A DNA stretch of 43,829 bases from Parvularia atlantis (taxonomy: Eukaryota; Opisthokonta; Rotosphaerida). The stretch covers positions 1 to 43,829 of the forward strand of contig CALSCO010002020.1 of NCBI GenBank assembly GCA_943704415.1, given 5' to 3'. Below the pieces are notes generated by a model. That model saw only the letters and a list, made by a program, of their open reading frames with translations. It was not told where the DNA came from and made no database searches. The translations under genes and the position numbers were made by a program. Every line of letters begins with the position of its first letter. Positions within the stretch are counted from its first letter, which is position 1. This document shows, in pieces, positions 18,213-30,161 of the stretch.

Positions 18213-21183
18213 ATGGGCAACGCGGTGTCGGGCACGGCGAGCGCGCCGCTGATGGGCACGCCGGAGCAGTACGCGTCGGAGCTGGGGGACCTGCGCAACC
18301 TCGAGTCGGTGGGCAACACGCGGTGCGTGCGCGATGTGGCCGCGCGCGATCAGTCGCTGACGGCTGACGTGCGCTCGTTCGCAGGTTCTTCAAGACGATG
18401 CGCGCGGACCACGCCGAGGGGCGCGTGATCGTCAAGATGTTTGTGAAGCCGCAGTCGTCGTTCTCGCTGGCGGAGCGGCGGAAGCATCTCGAGGTGCGCG
18501 CCCTCGTCTGCGCCCGACGCGCCCCGCTGCTGCTGATCGCGCTCGTAGGATGTGCGCGATGCGCTGCGCGGGTGCGCCAACGTGCTGCCGCCGCGGCGGA
18601 TGGAGGAGACGGACAAGGCCGGGTTCATCGTGCGGCCAGAGTGCTACCTGTCGCTGTACGACCGCATCAGCACGCGCCCGTTCCTGAGCGCAATCGAGAA
18701 GCGGTGGATCACGTACCAGCTGCTCAACGCGCTCGTCGAGAGGTGCGTGCGCGTGTGCGCGCACGGTCGCTGAGCCGCGCGTGCGTGCGCGCAGCCACGG
18801 CAAGAGCGTGTGCCACGGCGACATCAAGGCGCAGAACGTGCTTGTGACGACGTGGAACTGGGTCTACTTGACCGACTATGCGACAACGTACAAGGTGCGC
18901 GCGTGGCATGCCTCAGCCGCGGTCGCCGGCGCACCGACCCCTTGCGTGCGCACGCAGCCCGTGACGCTGATCGAGGACTACCCGGCCGACTTTTCATACT
19001 TTTTCGACACGACCGGGCGGCGCACGTGCTACATCGCGCCCGAGCGCTTCTGCCGCTCGGAGGGGGCCGTGCGCGACATGGTGCTCACGCCCGAGATGGA
19101 CATCTTCTCAGCGGGCTGCGTCATCGCCGAGCTGTTTCTCGAGGGCCAGCAGCTGTTCAACCTGTCGCAGCTGCTGAGCTATCGTGGCGGCGAGTACGAC
19201 CCGCGGCCGGCCGTGGACAAGATCGAGGACGAGCACGTACGGAGCCTGGTGCTCGAGATGATCGCGCTCGACCCGCGCGCCCGCCTGCCGGCGCAGGCGT
19301 ACCTGGACAAGTGCACTGCTGTGCGGCTTGCTGCTGCTCGAGCTGACGCAGGCGGCCCGCGCAGGTACCGCGGGCTCGTCTTCCCGTCGTACTTCACGCA
19401 GTTCCTGCACTCGTACACGCAGCTGCTCACGGACCCGCACTCGCCCGGGACCGACGCCGATAGCCGCGTCGACCGCATGTTCCACTCGTTTGTGCTCATG
19501 GGCGTGGCGATCGGCATGATTCAGGTCGACGGCCCGACGGCCCGCGCGCCCGCGCCCTCGCCCGCCGTCACGCACGCCCCGCCGCCCGCGGCGCTCGCGC
19601 TCGACATCGTCCTCAGCATCCCCGAGTACACGTTCTCGCCCGTCCCCGTCCGGCCCGACTACGACGAAGGCGCGCTCATGTTTGTCTCGCTGGTCTGCTC
19701 GTCCTTGCGCTCGCTCGCCCGTCCCTCGTCGCGCCTCAAGGCCCTGGACCTGCTCCTTGCCTTTGGTGCGTACCGGCTGGGTGTTGGCTGAGTGCTCGTG
19801 CGCTGGACACGGGTGCGCTGGGTGCGGGTGCGCTGGGTGCGGTTTGTGCGCTGTGTGTGGGTGTGCGGGTGTGCTGGTTGCGCCTGCCTGTTCACTGCTG
19901 TCTATCAGCACATGCCTGCGCTCTTGCCTGCGCACCGTGCTCTTGCCACATCTCGCCGCCCACCCTGCCTCGCCCCGCCCCAATCAACTCACACCACGCA
20001 ACCGCACGCCGCAACAGGCGCACACATCTCGGACTTTCACAAGCTCGAGCGCATCGCGCCCTACGTCGTGATGCTGCTGCTGGACCGCGTGCCCCTCGTT
20101 CGCGCCCAGGCCCTGCGCACGCTCACGCAGCTGCTTGGCCTCGTGCGCACCCTCACCCAGGCCGACACCGAGATCTTCTCGTCGTACCTCCTCCCGTACC
20201 TGACCCGCCTCGGCGGCGACCGCGACGTGCTCGTCCGCACCACCTACGCCACTTGCCTGCCCACGCTCTGTGCCATCGCCCAGCGCTTCCTCGAGACCTC
20301 GTTTGCCCTCGTCCACGAGCACGACGCACGCGCCGCCGCCGCCGCCGAGGACACCGCTAGCGCTCTCGCCAGCGCCAACGCCGACGCCACCCCGGCCACC
20401 GCCACCGCCACGGCCACCCCGAGCGACTTTGTCGTCGCCGCCGCCGCGACCGAGACGTTTGATGCGGCGCTGGTGCAGCTGCGCGAGACGATGCGCGGCG
20501 AGGTCATCAACATGCTCGGCGACCGCGAGCCCAGCGTCAACCGGGCCATGCTCGCGGGCATGGGCGACCTCGCCGCCTTCTTCGGCCACGACAAGCCCGA
20601 CATGCTCCTGCCCTACCTCACCACGTTCCTCAACAAGGACGACTGGCACCTGCGCGCGGCCTTCTTCGACGCGACCATCAACCTGAGCGTGTTTGTGGGC
20701 CTGCATCGGTTCGAGAGCTTCATCCTCCCGCTCATGACCGAGTCGCTCGCGGACGAGGACGAGTCGGTCGTCGCGCACTCGCTCGCCGCCCTCGCCGCCC
20801 TCGCCACAAAGGGCCTCTTCCCCAAGGGCACCCTGCGCAGCCTCGCCGCGCGCATCGCCCCGCTCCTGTGCCATCCGGGCGCGGGCGTGCGCTTTGGCGC
20901 GATCGCCGTCGTCACGACCGTTGCCAGCCTCTTCGCCCCGTCCGACGCCTTCTGCCTTCTTCTCCCGCTCGTCCGTCCGTTCCTCACCCACCCGATCGTC
21001 GCCATCGACGAGACGTCGCTCCTGCGCGCCCTCCAGCCGCCGCTCTCCCGGCCCATGCTCGACCAGGCCCGCGTCTTTGCCCAGCGCCTCGCCGTCCTGC
21101 AGCAGCAGCGGCTGCAGCAGCAACAGCAGCTGCTACAACAGCAGCTCCAGCTACTCCAGCAACAGCAACAGCAGCAGCAGCAA

Positions 21184-21223
<40 letters not shown>

Positions 21224-23598
21224 GTGGCGGGACGGGCGACGCCGCCGCCGTCGTGGGCTCGCCCACCCCCGTCTCCAACGTCACCGCGGCGGCCACTGCC
21301 GCAGCCGCCGCAGCAGCAGCAACCGCCGCAGCCGCAGCCGCCGAGGCCGTTGTGCCTGAGGAAGAGTTCCGCAAGAACGTGCGCAACCTCGGCCTGAACG
21401 AGCTCGACGAGACCAAGCTGCTGGCGATGCAGCACCTCATCGTGCGTCGCCGCGCCGCCGCCGCGCGCCCGTCTGCCGCGCCCATCACGCGCGAGCTCTC
21501 GACCGCGAGCTTCGTGATCACGTCCAACAGCAGCGCCAACGGCCCGCCCGACGACGCGCCCGTTTCGCTGCGTGGCATGGGCCTGCCCGTGCGCCGCACC
21601 GCGCCCTTCCCGCTCTCGTCCGCGCGCCGCGTCCCGCAGCAGGCGCCGTCGCAGCCGCGCCGGAGCGAGAGCATCTACGGCACGTCGCCGCCCGCCGGCG
21701 AGCTGCGCGTGCCCACGCCGCGCCGGCCCTCGCTCAGCCAGCCGCGCCAGTCGGCCGCGTCGGCCGCGCTCACGACCGTCATGGCCTCGACCGGCATCGC
21801 CACGCCATCCTCGCCCGTGCACCAGCCCCTCCAGGCCCTGACCAGCGTCCAGCCTCTGTCCGGCAGTGCGCCCGCCGACGACGCCGTCCTCCCGCTCACG
21901 CACGACGATCCGGCCTGTCCCGTCGAGGAGCTCTGGACCGCGCCCGTTGTCTCGCGCAAGGGCAGCATGCACCGGCGCGCCAACTCGCGCTCGGGCCTCG
22001 CCGTGCCCGACAGCGTGCTCAACGGCAGCGCGGGCGCCAGCGGCGCGGCAAGCGGCGGCCCGGCTGGCTCGGCCGCGTCGCTCGGCGTCGGCGCGGGCTC
22101 AGCGGGCGGCGGCGGCGGCGGCAGCAGCAGCAGTACAGGGACAGGCGCGGGCTCAGCAAGCACGGGCGGCAGCGCGGCAACACCCACTGGCGGTGGCGGT
22201 GGCGGCGGCGGCGGCGGCGGCACCGCGGTCGGCAGCGGCGGCAGCAGCGGCAGCACGGCGTACGCGCCACTTTATCAGTGGCGGCCCGAGGGCACGCTCG
22301 TGCTCAACCTGCACGAGCACCAGGAGGCGATCGTGTGCATCCGCGCCGCGCCCGACGGCTCATTCTTCGTTACGGCCTCGGCCGACTCGTTTGTGCGCCT
22401 GTGGGACCTGCAGCGGCTGGACCGGCACTCGCACCGGTCGCGCGACCGCGTGTCGATCTCGAGCCTGACCAGCGGCAAGATCGCGACGGTCGCCTTTGTC
22501 GACAACTCGCTCATGTTTCTCGTCGCGTGCACGGACGGCACGATCCTGCTCTACCGCGTTGAGCATGATGTGAGCACGTCGCGCATGATCCTCGTGCGGC
22601 GGCTGCGCGTGCGCGCGGGCCACGCCGTGTGGATGGAGCACTACTACCAGGGCGAGAGCTCCGTGCTGGCCTACGCCACGACGGCCGGGCGGCTGGCCGC
22701 GGTAGACCTGCTGACGGGCGAGCTTTTGTGGTCGCTCGAGCACCCGGCGCGGCACGGGACCGTCTCATCTGTGGTGATGGACCGGAGGCGGCTGTGGCTC
22801 GTCGCCGGGACCAACTACGGCACGCTTTCGTTCTACGACCTGCGCTTCCAGACGTGCGTCAAGGCGTGGGTGGTGCCGCAGCGCGCGGCCGTGACGCAAC
22901 TCTCGCTCCACCCGCGCCACCCGACCTGGGTTGTCGCGGCGACGGCGCGCGCGGCCGAGGTGATCGTGTGGAACCTCGAGACGTGGCACTTTGCCCAGGT
23001 GCTCAACACGGCCGAACGCGGCGTGCGCACGTGGTGGGCCGAGGTCAGCACGTTCCAGATGCACGACACCGTCGGCGAGATCCTCACGCCCAAGGTCGCC
23101 GTGCCGCCGCAAGAGCAGGCCGTGCGCGCCCTCGTCGCCCCGTCCGACACGGGCTTCCTCGTCACGGCGGGCACGGACCGGCGCATCGTCTTCTGGGACC
23201 TGCAGGAGGGGTCGCGTTCGTTTGTGGTGAGCACGGGCGGACCGCCGCCGAGCAGCATCGCGCCGCCTGCGCCGGGCCAGTTCAAGACCGAGGACTGCCA
23301 GGGCATCACGTTCTGGTACGAGACCAAGCCGCCCGACGCGCAGCGCAACGCGTCGGCCACCGCGACGGCGAGCGCGGGCGTGGCGGGCGCGGCGGCGGCG
23401 GCGGCCAACGTGTCGGCGGCGATGCAGGGCACGTCGTCGATCGCGCTCAGCAGCAGCGTCATCGGCCAGGCCGCATTCCGGCGCCAGCGGCAGCTCCACG
23501 CGGGTCACAAGGACTGCATCACCGCGCTCGAGCTGGTCGAGCACCCCAACATGCTCATCAGCGGCTCGCGCGACGGCGCAATCAAGGTGTGGAAGTGA
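18213..23598 (+). CDS. VPS15: VPS15 / PIK3R4, regulatory subunit of class III PI3-kinase, 7 exons
   Basis: A myristoylated pseudokinase-like scaffold that recruits and activates VPS34 to make PI3P in endocytosis and autophagy. Length is 1615 residues against 1358 in human. Exons: 18213-18322, 18385-18493, 18549-18742, 18795-18894, 18958-19310, 19365-19765, 20018-23598. The start MGNAVSG is an N-myristoylation signal. The kinase part shows YDRISTRPFL, EKRWITYQLLNAL, CHGDIKAQNV and FFDTTGRRTCYIAPERF, close to human, with TDYA in place of DFG. HEAT repeats follow (about 420-730), then a poly-Q tract (about 783-824), poly-A, Ser/Pro-rich and poly-G/S linkers, and a WD40 propeller (about 1175-1615) ending SGSRDGAIKVWK. 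Intron 6 (19766-20017, 252 nt) is the longest in the window and is built of GGTGCG-type repeats. Confidence 0.96.
21099..21223 (+). repeat. CAG/CAA tract encoding poly-Gln in VPS15
   Basis: Mixed CAG and CAA codons, interrupted by Leu codons early on, encode the poly-Q stretch between the HEAT and linker regions of VPS15. It is followed by a GCC/GCA poly-Ala run. The codon mix suggests selection for Gln, not pure slippage. Confidence 0.9.
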
Positions 23599-23905
23599 GC
23601 GGCATTTGTTCTGTCCGCGGCGGCAACCGTGGCAGCGCAGACCGAAGTGTCGATGGTCGCGGCGACGGCGACGGCGGCCGCGGTGACCGCCGAGCGCGGG
23701 CTGGCCGGTGGCGCTCGGCCAGGACGCGTTCCCAGAGTGCGCGCGTACCAGCAGCTGGAGGAGTTTTGTGGGATGCGAGTGCACCCGCCCGCTCCCTGCT
23801 GCGGTTGCATGGTTGCCAGCAGAAGCGGACAGCGTTCGTGACGGCATGACCCGCCGCGTTGCGCGGTTGCATGGTCGCCAGCAGAAGCGCACACACATGC
23901 CACAC
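23599..23905. repeat. Convergent spacer VPS15 / sideroflexin with a direct repeat of about 28 bp
   Basis: This 307-bp tail-to-tail gap holds two near-identical copies (about 23801-23828 and 23863-23890) of GCGGTTGCATGG followed by T/C, then GCCAGCAGAAGCG. They lie 62 bp apart. No gene is evident. Confidence 0.75.
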
Positions 23906-25085
23906 TCACAGGCCCTTGTTGTACACGGCGGTTGTGACGGCGTGGCCGGCCGCGTCGCGCTTGCCGTGCAGCTCCGGCTCGAGCTCGCCCACGTCGATTT
24001 GGCCGTACTGCGGGAACAGGCTGATGGCCAGGGGCAGCGCAAAGCCAAACGCGGCCGTGCACACGACCGCCTGAACCGGCAGGCGTAGGTACGGCCGCGC
24101 GGTCAGGAGCGACGTGCGCTCGGCCCAGGACATGATGAGCGGCGGGAGGATGAGGATTGGCATGGGCAGGATGATGCGCGTGAGGGCGGTCTCGCGCAGG
24201 GCCTGGCGGGCGGCCACGCGCGAGGGGCCGAGCTCGGTGCCGTCGGGCGCGGTCACGACGATGCCCTGGGAGAGCTCGTTCATGCGCATGAGCATGACGT
24301 TGCACACGTTGGCCGTGGCCGTGGCCGGGAAGGGTACGAAGCGGACGAGGAGCGATTTGGCGCCGGCGCTGAGCATGCCCGTACGCTGGATCATCGTCGT
24401 GAGGCCGCCGGCGACGGTCATGGCCGAGGTGACGGCGCCGACGTAGCCCGCGACGAAGAGCGAGGTGGGGGTTGGCTTGGTCGCGTTGCGGTTGCACTGC
24501 GTGGTTGAGCGAGCGGAGGGTGAGGCAGGGCGATGCGGCGAGCGGTGCAGCCAAGGTGCGGCCAAGGTGCGGCCCAAGGTGCAGCGCGGTGTGCGCATGC
24601 CACCAACCACACCAGCCATCACCACCACCCACGCCCACCACCCATGCTCACCGCGCCCCACGACCCGGACGCACGTAGTTGACGGCGGCGTTGTGCGACT
24701 GATTCATCCACTGCCAGAAGAGCGTGCGGGCGACGGTCTGGTTGGGCAGGAGCATGCCGATGACGATGGGGGTGCCAAAGGGCACAAAGCCGCTCATGCG
24801 GAACGGCATGGGCACGACCTCGCCCGTGTCCGGGTGCAGGATCGCCTCCTTGACCTTGCGCGCGCGCCACAGGTCGGCGTCGGCCACGCCGGGCGGGATC
24901 GACCCGCGGCGGAAGTCGTCGAGCAGGTGCACGGCCTGCTTGAGCTCGGCGTCGCTCGTGAGCAGCGTGCGCGGGTCGATCACGTCGAGCATGCGCCGGT
25001 ACCGCCCTGCGAACGTGCTCTGGTCGTACCGCGGCTGCGTCAGCGAGAACGGCGGCACCGCCGTCGTCACGCTCGTTTCGGCCAT
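23906..25085 (-). CDS. SFXN: Sideroflexin, mitochondrial inner-membrane serine/amino-acid carrier, 2 exons
   Basis: A five-helix inner mitochondrial membrane transporter. Family members carry serine for one-carbon metabolism. Length is 333 residues (human SFXN1 has 322). Exons are 25085-24675 and 24496-23906, with a 178-nt intron. Landmarks are PRYDQSTFAGRYRRMLDVIDP, the hallmark HPDTGE, FWQWMNQSHNAAVNY just before the splice, RFVPFPATATANVCNVMLMR, ILPPLIMSWAER, FALPLAISLFPQ and the closing LEPEL...YNKGL. All match the animal family in order. It diverges from pICln. Which paralogue it equals cannot be said. Confidence 0.95.
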
Positions 25086-25375
25086 CTGCTCGCGCCTGCG
25101 CTGCTCTTTGACGGTGATGTGAGGTGCCGCATCGATACGGTGCGAGCACGAGCAGCAGCAAGTAGCACGCGAGCATGATGAGCCGCGAGCATGACGAGCA
25201 CGAGCAGCAACGAGCAGCAGCAGCAGCAGCACGATCATAAGCAGCAACGACAAGCAAGCCAACGACAAGCGAGCAAGCAGCAGCAGCAACGACAAGCGAG
25301 CCATCGACGACAAGCGAGCCATCGACGACAAGCAAGCCATCAGCCACGCCAATCGCGTCATACTATCGAACCTCG
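25086..25375. repeat. Divergent promoter, sideroflexin / pICln, with 18-bp tandem repeats
   Basis: Three copies of an 18-bp unit, GACAAGCGAGCCATCGAC, lie at 25291-25343 with one A/G variant. They are preceded by looser CAACGACAAGC and AGCAGCAGC runs from about 25175. They sit 33 bp before the pICln start codon. Confidence 0.8.
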
Positions 25376-25930
25376 ATGGCCACGCGCATCGCAGCCGCCC
25401 CGGCCATCGCGGGCGCGCCGGCGTCGCCCGTGCCCGTGCCGTACGAGGAGCTGGCGGCGGCCCTGCGCGCCGATCCCGACGGCGAGCGCCTGTGCTGGGC
25501 CGTGCGCCTGGCCACGCTCGTCCTCGGCGACGGCAAGGACGATCTCGGCCCCGGCGCGATCCTCGTCGGCGCACAGCGCCTGTATTGGTGGAGCGACGCC
25601 CGCGCCGCCGGCTTCGCCTTCGCCTACCGCGCCATCATGATCCACGCCGTCGCGCGCGACGCCAGCACGTTCCCGCGCCCGTGCGTGTACCTCCAGCTGG
25701 ACGCGCCCACAAGCGGCGACGACGATGCCGACGGCGGCGCATCGCACGCCAACGGCGCCGGCGACGTGCTGATGGACGTGAGCGAGGTGCGGCTGGTGCC
25801 CGAGGACGCGGCGCTCGGTGCGGTTGGCTCGCGTGCGGTCTGCGCGCTGGAGGCTGACGTTACAGGCGCAGTCGACACGCTGTACGACGCCGTCTCAATC
25901 GGCCAGATGCTCCACCCGGATCCGGACGAG

Positions 25931-25961
<31 letters not shown>

Positions 25962-26149
25962 ACGACGAGGACGGGATGGGCGTGAGCGCGCACCGGCGCG
26001 GCATCCTCGACCACCTCGACAGCATCCTTGACACAAGCGCGCTGGACGCGGCGGCGGCGGCGGCTGAGCCGGCGAGCAAGCGCGCGCGCGGCAGCGGCGG
26101 CGGCCAGATGGACGACGCGCCAGCGGACGAGGGCGACATGGCCAGTTAG
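25376..26149 (+). CDS. CLNS1A: pICln / methylosome subunit, single exon
   Basis: An Sm-protein assembly chaperone that delivers Sm proteins to PRMT5 for arginine methylation and blocks early snRNP assembly. Length is 257 residues, in the family range. The PH-like fold is seen as LGPGAILVGAQRLYWWSD (human GTGTLYIAESRLSWLDG), AFAYRAIMIHAVARD (human LEYPTISLHALSRD), CVYLQLD, then VSEVRLVPED and ALHPDP-like MLHPDPDED. Acidic stretches follow the fold (poly-Asp at about 185-197) and a short acidic tail closes the protein. No intron is needed, unlike most neighbours. PRMT7, also an Sm methyltransferase, is in the same window but 14 kb away, so the link is functional only. Confidence 0.88.
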
Positions 26150-26290
26150 CCCTGTTTTGTGTGCGTGCCCGTGCGGGATCGCGCGCGATCCCGTCCCGAT
26201 CCCCGATCCCCGATGCCATCACCCGCCTCCCACGCCGTGAACGTCTCCGTTGCTACCCGCTTTGCGCGTGCTCGCCGCGCGGCGTGCAAG

Positions 26291-26350
<60 letters not shown>

Positions 26351-26567
26351 ACACGAGCCGCACCACTCGGCAGCGTTCAGCAGAGGCCATGATCGTGGAC
26401 TGATCAGCTCAAAAAAAGATCCGCCGTGACGTCAGCCCCGCGTGGTCAAGGCGATCGGCGCGCAGCATCAGGTGCGCCACCTCACCAACCGCCTCCCAGC
26501 ACTTTCCTCTCTTCCCGCCCGCGCCCGCACCGCACCCACCCGCGCCCACCACCACCACCGACCACCC
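26150..26567. repeat. 418-bp spacer with (CT)n/(CG)n microsatellite and a TGACGTCA palindrome
   Basis: The spacer holds (CT)n followed by (CG)n at about 26291-26350. The perfect CRE/ATF-type palindrome TGACGTCA is at 26427-26434, about 134 bp before the next gene's start. No RNA gene or ORF with support is present. The left part would be the pICln 3' UTR. Confidence 0.75.
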
Positions 26568-27179
26568 ATGCCGGCACTGCGCGGCAGCCTCGTGCTCCAG
26601 CTCGACATGGACATGGAGACCAACCCCGACCTGCCCCTGCCCGTGGCGCCCGGCGCGGCCGGCGAGGAGCAGTTCTCGAGCGTGCAGCTGCTGACCGAGC
26701 TCTTCCAACACGAGGCGCAGCGCAGCGCCCTCCGCGCCTTCGCCGCCAACGACTTTGCGGAGGAAGTGCGATGAACGCCTGCTTCGCGTGTAACGGCCGG
26801 TTTTCCTCACGACGCGCGACGCGCAGAACGTCGCCTTTGTGGAGGAGGTGCTCGAGATGAAGCAGCTCAACGACGGGCCGCGCGTGCGCGACCTCTACGC
26901 CGAGTACATCAGGTGCCGTTCGCGCGTGGGCGCCGCCCCCTTTCCGCCGTCGCATCACCTCATCACGCGCGCGCCCACGTCAGGAACGGCTCGCCGCTGC
27001 AGGTCAACATTGAGGGCAACACCCGCGCCGAGATCACGCGCAGGATCGTCGACGACAAGTACAACGGCACCGACGTGTTTGACGCGGCCCTGCGCGAGAT
27101 CCTCCTGCTCCTCGCCACAAACACCTTCCCAAAGTTTCGCGCCGAGATCAACAAGCGCGCGCAGATCGTCTCCCAGTGC

Positions 27180-27260
<81 letters not shown>

Positions 27261-28680
27261 CACCGTGCTCACGCGCCGTGCGCGCGCAGATCGCTGCCCA
27301 GCGGCGTCCGGCGCGTCGTCATCCTCGGCGGCGGGTTCACGGGGTCGTGGGTCGCGCACGTACTCGCCGCGATGCCGCGCTTCGCCGTCACCCTCGTCGA
27401 CTCGAAGACGTACTTTGAGGTGCGCGCGCGCGCCCGGCTCCCCTCGTTCGCACACTCACCTCGTGCACGCACGCGCGCAGTACACCCCCGGCATGATCGC
27501 CGCGCTCTGCGACCCCACCGTCAGCGAGTCGTATCGCCTCGCCTACAGCGACATCGCGCCCCAGGCGCGCATCATCACGGGCACGTGCACTCAAGTCAAC
27601 GACCGCCACGTTCTCGTCGACGGCGAGCGCGTGCCGTACGACTACCTCGTCATCAGTACGGGCTCGTCCTACACCTCGCAGATCAAGGGGCGCAACGTCA
27701 GCACCTCGTACCGCTCCAAGAAGATCCTGTCTGAGTACGCCGACCTGCTCTCGGCCAAGCGCGTGCTCGTCATCGGCGGTGGCCTCGTCGGCGTCGAGCT
27801 CGCGAGCGAGATCAAGACGCGCTTCGCCGACAAGCACGTCATCCTCGTCGACGCCAACGGCACCGTGCTCAAGCGCATGCTGCCCAAGGTCCAAAAGATC
27901 GCCCTCGACAGCTTGCGCAGCCGCGGCGTCGAGGTCATGCTCAACAAGCGCGTCACCTCGTTCGACCTGTTCAACAAGGTCTTCATCACCGAGCACGGCG
28001 AGCGCATCGCCTGCGACAAGGTCTACCTGGCCACGGGCCCGCGGCCCAACACCGTCTTCCTCCGCAGCAACCACCGCGCATGGCTCTCGCCCGAGGGCCT
28101 CGTCAAGGTCAACAAGAAGCTCCAGGTCGAGGGCACGCAGAACGTGTTCGCGGGCGGCGACGTCGCCGACCTCCCCGTCGAGAAGCTCGCGATGGCCGCC
28201 ATCCAGCACGGCGTGACCATCGCCCGCAACATCTGCCGCCTCGAGAAGGACATGCCCCCGTACAACTCGGGCGAGAAGGGTACGATGAAGCTCGCCAACC
28301 CGCCCAAGGCCATGATCGTCTCGCTCGCCAACGAGGCCATCACCGTGCTCTGGGGCAAGCTCGTCTACAAGAGCAAGGCCTGGCTCGACTTCAAGATCCG
28401 CTACGAGCACCAGGTCATCCAGATGTTTGTCGGGCGAGTAAAGCCCCACGCCGACTTTGGGCGCTTCCCGTCCGTGCTCCAGCGACACAAGACCCTCGGC
28501 CGGCCCAAGTCGCTGCAGAGCCTAGGCTCAAGCGAGACGGCTGACACCAGCTCCAAGGGCAGCTCCTCCGACAAGGCCGACGACACACCCACACCCTCGC
28601 CCTCGCCCAGCAAGATCTTCTCGACCGAGGCGTCGCAGGACGATGTGCTGGCACTGGCGGCCACCCACACCGAGCTCTGA
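26568..28680 (+). CDS. RGS domain fused to an FSP1/AIFM2-like NAD(P)H oxidoreductase, 5 exons
   Basis: Predicted 601 residues. Exons: 26568-26765, 26827-26912, 26984-27175, 27290-27419, 27481-28680. Residues about 18-140 form an RGS domain. The splice 1 product NDFAEENVAFVEEVLEM matches the EEN.xFW.E core. RVRDLYAEYI, VNIEGNTRAEI and VFDAALREILLLLATNTFPKF follow in family order. The rest is a two-dinucleotide-fold flavoprotein. It has VVILGGGFTGSW (about 168-179), ISTGSSY, VLVIGGGLVGVELASEIKT (about 297-315) and VFAGGDVADL, close to FSP1/AIFM2 and NDH-2 enzymes that reduce quinones. The domains are joined inside the intron 3 splice, which contains a CT run of about 75 nt. The C-terminus is Ser-rich. 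An RGS domain normally speeds GTP hydrolysis on G-alpha. The combined role is unknown. Confidence 0.85.
27182..27259 (+). repeat. (CT)n microsatellite inside intron 3 of the RGS-FSP1 gene
   Basis: About 75 nt of uninterrupted CT fill most of a 114-nt intron, directly after the donor GTGCGTCCT. The run is a pyrimidine tract of extreme length and probably varies between strains. Confidence 0.95.
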
Positions 28681-28843
28681 GCTCCAAGCTCCAAGTATTC
28701 CCTCCATTCGCCCCCTTTCGTGTGTTTCAGTCGCGACTTTTTTTTTTTTTGCAGAGTAGTACACGCAGAGTGGGTGCAACGTGGCACAGCACGGCGCACA
28801 GGGCACAGCGCACAGCGCACAGCGCACAGGGCACAGCACACTC
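28681..28843. repeat. Convergent spacer with poly-T and (GCACAG)n runs
   Basis: This 163-bp tail-to-tail gap includes a run of about 11-12 T (near 28739-28751) and a stretch of GCACAG/GGCACAGC repeats (about 28786-28842) reaching the neighbouring stop codon. Confidence 0.8.
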
Positions 28844-30161
28844 TCAGAAGTCGAGGCTGGGCTGCGACGCGACGTAGTCAAACAGCCCGCCATCGTCGTC
28901 CTCATCCTCGTCCCCGTCCGACGAGCTCGCGCGGCGCAGGAACGAGATGCGCGCGCCCGCCTTGCTCGGCGGCGGCTTGGTGGGCTTGCTCGCGCCGGGC
29001 TTGGTCGCAGGCTTGAGCGCCTTGGCCCGCGGCGCAGGCGGCGGCTGCGCAACAGGAGCGGCGGGAGGAGGAGGGGGCGCAGGCGGCGCCGCGGCCGCAG
29101 TGGCGACGGCAGCTGCGGTCGCCGCAGCAGCAGCCGTCGCGGCCGCCGACGCAGCCGCAGACGCCGCGCTCGCGTAGAACGTCTGCGCACGCAAACACCG
29201 TGAGCAAACGAGAGACGTGCACAAGGCCGCACGCACGTCGATCTGCGCGCACTGCTGTGCAAAGCGCCCGGCCGCCGCGTCGAGGGCGCCGCGAAGCTCG
29301 GCCAGCTGCGCGTGCAGACGGCGCGTGCGCAGGCGCTCGGCGAGGGCCTTGGGCGTGGCTGACGGCTTGGGCTGGTTCGTGATCGTGCGCAGGACGACGC
29401 GCAGCGCCGCCGCGTCCCGCCCGTGCGCCGCCTGCTCCTCCGCGAGCGTCCTGCCGCGCGCCTCGTCGCGTCGCCCCTGCGCCGTGAGCCGCGCGGCGAC
29501 GTCCGTGAACGCGGCCGTGTCGATCTGCACCGCGTCGAGCACGTCGGCGCGTGCCCGCAGCTGCTCGACCCGCGCCGCGACGCCGGCCAGCGCGAGCTCG
29601 GTCGTGGCCAAATCGCGGTGCGCCTTGTCGGCCTCGGCGACGACGCGGGCAATGCGCTCGAGCGACAGCGTCGTCTTGGGCTCGTCGTGCTCGGCCGCCA
29701 CGACCTCACCAGCGTCTGCGCCCACGTCCGCGACGACCGGGGCCACGTCCACGGCCTCTGCCGGCTTAGTTAAGCGCAGCAGCTCGACGCGTGCGTGGTT
29801 GTCGGCGACCGTCTGAAGCCCGCGCGCGTGCGCCGCGTCCAGCCGCGCGACCTCGGCGCGGCGCAGCTCGACGGCAGCAGCCAGCGATCGTGTGGCGGCG
29901 ACGAGCTGCTTGCACCGCGTCTGCGCCGCGCCCAGTAGCCCGTCGACGTGCCGCGCCGCCTCGCGAACCGCCGCTGCGCTGCCGCCGCCTCGTCGCACGC
30001 CGCGGCGCGGTGCCGCCGTCACGGCCGCCACGATCGCCGCCACGTCGTCCATCGCCGCGGCCACGGCAGCGTCCTGCGCGAGCGCGGCGACGTTCGTCAA
30101 CGTGTGCGCCGCATCGGCCAGCAGCAGCGACACGCACCAGATCGGCGAGCGACATCGTCAT
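28844..30161 (-). CDS. Ala-rich coiled-coil protein of unknown function, 3 exons
   Basis: I do not recognise this gene. It encodes 399 predicted residues. Exons: 30161-30138 (24 nt, MTMSLADL), 30073-29237 and 29182-28844. The first two thirds are Ala-rich with heptad-like spacing (for example EKTLAEEQAA- and LRTRRLHAQLAELRGAL-type stretches), consistent with long coiled coils. The last third is low complexity: poly-Ala, then Pro-rich, then a basic Lys/Pro segment, then an acidic run, ending FDYVASQPSLDF. Splice motifs are normal (GTGCGTGTCG and GTGCGTGCGG donors). No membrane segment or enzyme motif is visible. It could be a structural, nucleoporin-like or trafficking coiled-coil protein, but nothing decides it. 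Confidence 0.6.

Noticed and set aside
19984-21123. Long antisense ORFs opposite VPS15 and other GC-rich genes
   Set aside because: High GC makes antisense stop codons rare. These frames have no homology and odd Arg/Ala/Pro composition.
26291-26350. Telomere-like or transposon-end sequence at the CT/CG run
   Set aside because: It is a simple dinucleotide microsatellite. No terminal repeats, transposase or target duplication are visible.
26427-26434. TGACGTCA as a proven CREB/ATF site
   Set aside because: It is a perfect palindrome at a plausible distance, but a single 8-bp match in GC-rich DNA is weak evidence, so it is only noted within the spacer.
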